Part shown: piece by piece, positions 58,017 through 64,000 of the stretch
How positions within the stretch are numbered: position 1 is the stretch's first letter
How the letters are laid out: the number at the start of each line of letters is the position of its first letter
Source of the DNA: Spisula solida
Lineage: Eukaryota > Mollusca > Bivalvia > Venerida > Mactridae
DNA length: 64,000 bases
Assembly (NCBI GenBank): GCA_947247005.1
Contig: OX365948.1
Span: 53,427,401-53,491,400 of the forward strand
Direction: 5' to 3'
Translations under genes and position numbers: made by a program
The notes under the pieces: generated by a model
Seen by the model: only the letters and a program-made list of their open reading frames with translations
Told to the model about the DNA's origin: nothing
Databases searched by the model: none

Positions 58017-58623
58017 TATTTGGTACTTCAATGAGTAACAATAAGGACTTGGCAAATTCTGAAACCACGTGGCTATGGTTAAATGTTCGCGATTTTCAAA
58101 CCTTAGAAAAACTTAATTATTTCTTGCGCATCACTACCGTTTTTTTCTTTCACGATTATAACTATTCGCGAAATATCGATACGCGAATGTAGCGAAAATT
58201 GATCCCTCGCGAAAATTTTTGAAGTATAGGAACGACCTAATAAAACACGCACACATTTCACATCTTCTTGAAGATTGTTTCAATGAAAACGAAACCACGT
58301 GGGACCGCGCAACGTGCCCCCATTAAAACTAGCACTCTCTTTGGAGTTTCGTACATTGGATATAACGCCTCAAAACTAGCGCTATGTACAAAAGTCTCCT
58401 GGCGATTGCCACTTAAAAAACAAACCTCGGTTAAGAATATCACCTACCGAATTTCAAATTGAATTGCATCCTCCCAAGTGGCAAGTGCTTTTCTGACGAA
58501 ATATGGCTACATATCATTCTAAAAGGCAATGTATGCTGCAATAATTAAAACGAAAGCTTTCATGTGACGCTGGCGTCATGTCGCCAGATAACACCCCTAC
58601 CCTTAGATAGAATTTGTTTTTTT
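58017..58623. other. Spacer
   Basis: Nothing recognised; ORFs on both strands at 58258-58462 have no family resemblance. Confidence 0.4.
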
Positions 58624-58930
58624 ATCCCCCTCATCAAAGTGTATGCCCCCATCTTTGATGAATGGGTATATTGCTATGCACATATCTATCGGTCGGTCGG
58701 TAAGTCGGTAGGTTGGTCTGTCTGTAGACCGTATTGTTTCCGTTCAATAACTCCAGAACGCTTTGCCCTAGGATCTTCGAATTGTACATAGAGGTTGGTC
58801 ATCAACAGTAGATGACCCCTTTTGATTTTGAGGTCAGAAGGTCAAGGTCACTGTGACCTTTGCCATTTCTGACTATTGGACTACCATGGGGACATACGTG
58901 TTCTACAAACAGCCTATTAAACCACCCATG
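58624..58930 (+). repeat. REP-B, forward copy
   Basis: Shares cccccatctttgatgaatg, a cggtcggtcggtaagtcggt run, tcaacagtagatgacccctt and ggtcaaggtcactgtgacct with the reverse copy at 28508-28740. Confidence 0.88.
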
Positions 58931-59100
58931 TTGATTTTTGCTTTGATTAACTAAGCGTTTGTATATAGGTATAATTTTTATTTCTTCATTAAAAATGTTT
59001 TATTAATTTATTTCTCATGTTATTTTCGTTATTTTACGAGACATTCCTGCTATGTTGGCTATGATTAATTCCAGTTTAAAAATTGTTCTTATTACATTTG

Positions 59101-59390
59101 TAGAGAGGTTGCGAAACGAACGTGCACGAGTATCTACCCGTACATGTATACGTACAGGCTGCAATTTTAAGTAATACATTTTTATAAAATCGGGTGGCAG
59201 TTGGAACGGTAAATGTTTAAACTCAATGAGTATGGGGGGAATAAATTCTCGAGTTTGGCGTGTATCACCTGTGTGATATAGCAAACACATTAATTTCGTC
59301 TGTCACACGTCTTTCATTTGTTCTTGATGACGAAATGCTCAAAAATGATATTCACGTAGTCGTACACGTTCAGTTTCGCAATGTCCCAAA
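59101..59390. mobile_element. MITE family AGAGAGG, copy 3, diverged
   Basis: The left end agagaggttgcgaaacgaac and a decayed right end (cacgttcagtttcgcaatgt) enclose cccgtacatgtatacgtac as in the other copies. Confidence 0.75.
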
Positions 59391-59577
59391 TGTATCCTAT
59401 GTACATGTACATGTATTTATAGCAGTTGATTATGCTACATACACTATGTGTATAATCAAATGTGGCTGCCGTCTATTCCAATACATTTTTTACGGGGATG
59501 AATCAGCATCACAACAAGAAAGATAGCTACCACGATATTTGTAATAACATGTACATTCGTATAATGTATTGCGTCTC

Positions 59578-59806
59578 GCTGGCTTAGAATGAGAAGGTCG
59601 TAAGTACAAAAACGCTATTTTGAGAAAAAACTGTCTGAAAACTACTCTTTACTTATGGAAAAACAAGCTTTTTCAACTTCAGTTTTGTCAACATGACCTG
59701 TTCCGATTTTCATGAAAATAGACTCATTAGAAACGTCGCGTGATGCAGATTTCAAATATGAACGAGTCTTATAAGGTCATTTACGACCTTTTCTTTCTAA
59801 GCCAGC
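59578..59806. mobile_element. TIR MITE, about 229 bp
   Basis: Inverted ends cgctggcttagaatgagaag and cttttctttctaagccagcg, extended inward by gtcgtaa / ttacgac. Confidence 0.87.
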
Positions 59807-60032
59807 GGTCTATAGTACTGAATACGCATCAGTTACCGGTGTATTGTTTAGCAGAATATACTAATGTATTTGATTTATGCTTATGCAATAACTGACCATC
59901 TATGTACATATTTGCTTTACTGATGTGTTATTTTCACTGAATAAAATACTGAACACTTCCTGTGTTATTGTAACAGTCGGCATTTGTTAAAGCCAGTAAG
60001 TTTTGAAAATGCATTTGTTACGTTCGAGTTAA
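59807..60032. other. Spacer
   Basis: Nothing recognised. Confidence 0.35.
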
Positions 60033-60200
60033 GGTAGAATAGGCCCTTTTTGATAAAAAACGCTAGTTACAGCACCGAACTTAGAACTTCTACCTAAAAC
60101 CACCAATAAAAGAAAGCCACCACTTCATACTATAAAAAGTTATCAACATAATCCGAGTTACAGACGACTTTTTACCAAAAGGAGTCTAATCCACCTTAAG
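60033..60200. mobile_element. TIR MITE, about 168 bp
   Basis: The left end ttaaggtagaataggccctt and right end aaaggagtctaatccacctt are imperfect inverted repeats. Confidence 0.7.
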
Positions 60201-61699
60201 TAAGATCCGACAGTTTTCACACACCGTACAAGTCGAACACACATCACAAGGACAACACACAAAGCAACACTCAACATAACAGTGTACCTGAGGTCCGTCG
60301 CCTAAGCAAAGCGCTACCTAGGGCTTTTATTCAGTTACCTCCCGTTCAATTAAATATAGAAGGCAAGGATTACCTCTTGTGGAAAGTGCTACGTAGCGCT
60401 CGCCCATGTTAACGGTCTCCTGTCCTTTTGAAAGAAACGAAGCGGCCTTATGCTGGACATCAAAATTGCAGATTGGTTCACATACAAAATGACACAGTCA
60501 TGTTTTTTGTACTTTTCTTTCGTATTTTTTAGTACATCACAACTCGTTAATTATGGGTCTTTTTCTACCGTACCATAGTACATGTCCCGTAATGTTTTCA
60601 AACGTTATCATGTAGCTTTATTTGACTATGTAGTTTGCTTTATAAAACACAACGTCGAGTTTAATTTGAATTTTAGTTTTTTTTAAATACTTGAACGCCT
60701 ACCAGAAAAATGAAAATTTCAAAGTGAACAAGTGTGTCAACTTTCTATAAATTGTTTTCGATCAATTGGTTTTGATATTTGTCATCTTGAATTACAGTAA
60801 TCTCCCCCAAAATGGGAATTTCAGAAAACCGGACTTTTACCGTTCGGTTTTCTGAGAGTTTACTCTAATTGCTTTATGTCTTCAACTTATGACGAGTGAT
60901 CAACAAAAAAGGCGGGAAAGTGTTGCAATTTCTTTATTCGTTATTGTAAGTCTATGAAACTTTTTAAATCTGAAAATACATTTATTTCGAATTGATTTCA
61001 CCACTCATGTTCTCGATTAACTAAATTCTGAACGAACGCTGTTTCCTATGACAACATCACTCGACGTCATGCGGTCCCAATTTTTTGTATTTTTTCAAAA
61101 GTTTAGCGTAGCAAACGACGACGTCCTTTTCGTACTCTTGTAATACTAAGTATTTAAATTTTCTAAAGGGTTAGTTTTGTATATGCAATGATATAACAAA
61201 TGTAACAAAAAATAGCGCAGCATTTTCCCGCGTTATTTGTTGATCACCATTCGTACATTATAAACGATTTATATATTGGTGTATTATACTGCATGATTTA
61301 ATGGCGACGTTTTTCTACCTGTTTTAATGTTATATTTTTGCTGATGTACATGTCTATATATAACCACGTGTATTCGTCGTTCATTTTCATTTTCCTTTCC
61401 TCGGCTGCTTCTGTGGTAACTATGTTTTATTTTATTTCTTAATTTAATGTTTTTAAACAATCTAAACTATGAGTGTTTGCTTTGTATGTATATTGTTGTA
61501 TAATACGCTGTTTAATACTTCTTTAACCTATTCGCCTTTCAAACATCCTAACCTTTCATTTTTTTATTTCATTGTGTACATTTTTTATTTGATATTTACA
61601 ATTCAGAATATATGCAATGAAACGATTGTCGTTCGTCGGTAAATGTTGTACATCATTACCTATTTCTGTAATGCTTTCATACTAGGCATATTACTATGC
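60201..61699. other. Spacer
   Basis: 1.5 kb without a supported gene. 60795-60860 has inverted words gaaaaccggac / gttcggttttc. Confidence 0.4.
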
Positions 61700-61890
61700 A
61701 AAGGTACCGTACAGTATGAGTAATCACCACGCTTGTTGCGATAGCCGTGAGGTCTTAGACTTTCCTACTCAGCATAACTAGGCAGTGTCGCAATACAGTA
61801 TGAGTTATAACCACGCTTGTTGCGATTGCCTTATTTGTTATAATCGCGCTTGTTGCAATAGTCGTGAGGTCTAATGCGTTATTACTTATT
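61700..61890. repeat. Inverted-repeat family INV-3, first block
   Basis: Words acagtatgagttataaccacg, cttgttgcgatagc, ttatttgttataatcgcgc and gtgaggtctaatgcgtt. The same order recurs at 62580-62830, and complements occur at 63000-63300. Confidence 0.8.
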
Positions 61891-62401
61891 CTAACACGAT
61901 CCGCGGATTAATACATTAAACAAAGAGCGGACCTAACTATGTATTATTACCCCCATAAAACATTGTAACAAATTGGCTGTTACAATTTACGCCCGTATCA
62001 CATGACCTATTAATGAATGAATGAACGTAAACATTATAGTAAAACAATTTAACGGACCGCGAGTTTCACGAGAATCCAGTGTTACAGCTATGACGCATCT
62101 ATTTTTAGAAACTCCAATATACTCTCCAAATTAAGATTCATAAAAATTCTGATAATCAATTAATTCATATTTTTCATTTCATGACACAGATACACTATAC
62201 TCGTGTTATTAAAATTGTTTCAATGTTTAAAATGTGTTTTTTTCCTTCAGAAAATTACGAAGGTCATTTTCATTAACGAGGGCGGTAATTGTACCAGCTA
62301 ATAAGCCACTCAATTTCAGCGTGGAATCATGTTCAATGTCAAATGGGTGAAAATGGAATGCGCGCAGTTAAATAGTGCGGGATATTATCGTATTTAGAAT
62401 C

Positions 62402-62569
62402 GAAATAAAAACTCTGTTCTTGTATTTTGTCGGTGAATAAACACGGGCAGTCGTTCGGATGCGGAAAATTAAATCACTCGTGCTACGCACTCGTGATTTA
62501 ATTTTTCCGCATCCGAACTCCTGCCCATGTTTTATTCACCGACAAAACACGCGAACAGATTTTTATTTC
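62402..62569. mobile_element. Near-perfect 168-bp hairpin (MITE-like)
   Basis: gtcggtgaataaacacgggc / gcccatgttttattcaccgac and ttcggatgcggaaaattaaa / tttaatttttccgcatccgaa pair around a short loop near cgtgctacgcactcg. Pairing extends out to gaaataaaa / tttttatttc. Confidence 0.9.
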
Positions 62570-62579
62570 TTAAACATTA

Positions 62580-62830
62580 CTAGGCAATTTCACCGTACAG
62601 TATGAGTTATAACCACGTTTGTTGCGATAGCCTTATTTGTTATAATCGCGCTTGTTGCGACAGCCGTGAGGTCTAATGCGTTCCTACTTAACATTACTAG
62701 GCAATTACACCGTACGGTATTGGTTATGACCACGCTTGTTGCGATAGCATTATTTGTTATAATCGCGCTTGTTGCAATAGCCGCGAGGTCTAATGCGTTC
62801 CTATTTAACATTACTAGGCTATTACACCGT
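62580..62830. repeat. INV-3, second block, two tandem copies
   Basis: Two copies of about 118 bp with ggcaatttcaccgtacagta-like starts and taatgcgttcctacttaaca-like ends. Confidence 0.88.
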
Positions 62831-62994
62831 ACAGTATGGGTTCGAATTCCAAACTTATATAAATCCTAGTAATCAATGTGGTCAGGTTTGGACTTTTCAA
62901 CAATTGAAGCTTATTATCGATGCGTCAGTCGTTACAAGTACGAAAAGTAGGCCTACACAAACGTGTTGATAATTCATAATGTACGGGGACATTG

Positions 62995-63325
62995 TCTAGC
63001 AATGTTATGTAGGAACGTATTAGACATGACGGCTATAGCAAGAAGTGCGATGATAAAATAAGGCTATCGTAAGACTATCGTAACAAGCGCGATTATAACA
63101 AATAAGGCTATCGTAACTAGCATGATGATAAAGTATGTATGTATATATTGCAGGATACGATAACAAATTATAAGGCTATCACAACAAGCGCAATATTAAA
63201 TGATAAGACTATCGCAACAAGCATGATGATAAAGTATGTATGTTAATATTGCAGGATACGATATTAAATTTTAAGGCTATCACAACAAGCGCGATTATAA
63301 CAAATAAGCGTGTCGATAAAGTATG
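62995..63325. repeat. INV-3 in reverse, with about 98-bp tandem copies reaching unit 4
   Basis: Words gcgcgattataacaaataag and ggctatcgtaac are complements of the blocks at 61700 and 62580. From 63120 the repeat unit also carries gataaagtatgtatgta and an acceptor-like atattgcagga (ending 63153 and 63254), as does the real unit 4 acceptor at 63349. Confidence 0.85.
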
Positions 63326-63349
63326 TAAAATACTATGTATATATTGCAG

Positions 63350-63615
63350 GAGAGCTACATGTTCCGCTTGAAGTGTGTGGAGCGGTGGTGAAGAGAGAAC
63401 TTGACTACTGGCAGATTAACGAGAACCACATCAAGTCATGTTGTTGGCGAAATTACCGATCATACATCGAAAATAAACGTATACTGGATTCATTCAATCG
63501 TAGTATTCTAAAACAGCAAATGTGCATCAACACCGATGATCTTAAAGGCTGGGAGAAAGTCCGCACAAAGATGTGGCTGTTTCTTGAATATCCACGTACT
63601 TCCAGAGCCGCTATG
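63350..63615 (+). CDS. Kv channel unit 4, exon A (C-terminal half of T1 domain, pre-S1); gene continues off the window
   Basis: Codes 88 full residues after a split glycine codon (attgcag|ga gag, phase 1). It starts ELHVPLEVCGAVVKRE, with zinc ligands His3, Cys9, Cys30-Cys31 and the usual Trp after them. It ends ...LEYPRTSRAAM at donor atg|gtaagt, phase 0. No S1 exon appears in the remaining 385 bp, as expected from sister introns of 834-1038 bp. The acceptor lies in a tandem repeat whose upstream units carry look-alike acceptors. That exon B exists further right is an inference. Confidence 0.92.
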
Positions 63616-64000
63616 GTAAGTAATAATAATAATAGCGATGTCCATATTTGGTAGTAAGTGTAACCATTTCTCCATTAAGGTTGTTAGGTGAAATCTCGTG
63701 TTCGTGGAGAGTACCCTGTGTTCGCTGTCCAACAAAACTGCACTTATGTGGTCCTCTTTATTGAAATAGTTCACAGGTCACAGGAGATAATCTACAAATC
63801 ATATTGGGTTGAGTTCTGAAATCACACGGCGTACAGCTTTGATATTTTACAAGGATCATCATCATATTGCAATCTTTTACTGACATTGTTCAAAACATGT
63901 CCATAGGACCATAATTAGTCCCAGTCTTCACTTCTGTTCTACAGAGCTTTAAAGGAACAACATTGAAAATATTTTCCTCTTGGCCTACAGCTTTGATATA
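63616..64000 (+). other. Start of the unit 4 intron, cut by the window edge
   Basis: Begins gtaagt followed by a short (taa)n run. Nothing else recognised. Confidence 0.7.

Overview
The window looks like AT-rich nuclear DNA of an invertebrate animal, most likely a bivalve mollusc or a close lophotrochozoan. The evidence is spliceosomal introns with GT-AG borders, a very high load of short inverted-repeat elements, tRNA-headed SINE-like repeats, LINE reverse-transcriptase remnants, and many minisatellites. The species is an inference; no marker gene fixes it.

The only protein-coding genes I can support are a tandem, same-strand (+) array of voltage-gated potassium channel units of the Shaw/Kv3-like type. 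Three units are complete from mid-T1 to the stop codon and a fourth begins at the right edge. Each unit has the same three-exon layout. Exon A is 266-272 bp (C-terminal half of the T1 tetramerisation domain with the HX5CX20CC zinc motif, plus the pre-S1 linker). Exon B is 1138-1168 bp (S1-S6, pore and cytoplasmic tail). Exon C is a proposed terminal exon with only 14 coding nt that adds the last four residues, D-(S/C)-x-(L/V). Intron phases are 1, 0 and 1 in every unit where the border is present. Unit 1: 12654-12925, 13760-14906, 16639-16652. Unit 2: 33247-33512, 34382-35549, 37067-37080. Unit 3: 52468-52736, 53775-54912, 55725-55738. Unit 4: 63350-63615, then off the edge. All reading frames are open and the pore signature TVGYGD is intact, so the units look functional.

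Three things stand out. First, I could not find the exon for the N-terminal half of T1 (the NVGG part) in any of the three complete intervals between units. The array may therefore be alternative 3' cassettes served by an upstream exon, not four self-sufficient genes. Second, all three complete units share unusual gating residues: a histidine at the S4 K5 position, a neutral first S4 position, and T-I-P in S6 where Kv1-Kv4 channels have P-V-P. Third, in unit 1 two donor sites 4 nt apart would switch the proposed PDZ-ligand-like C-terminus on or off.

The rest is repeat-rich spacer. 0-12 kb: a 45-bp minisatellite, a 4.4-kb fold-back element, several MITEs, a LINE RT remnant and a SINE. 17-33 kb: nested palindromic elements, AT-rich arrays and dispersed repeats. 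37-52 kb: a succession of large minisatellites with 38-, 30-, about 31-, about 33- and 17-bp units. 55-63 kb: more MITEs, and an inverted repeat family that runs into the splice acceptor of unit 4.

All calls come from reading the sequence by eye. No alignment or database search was run.
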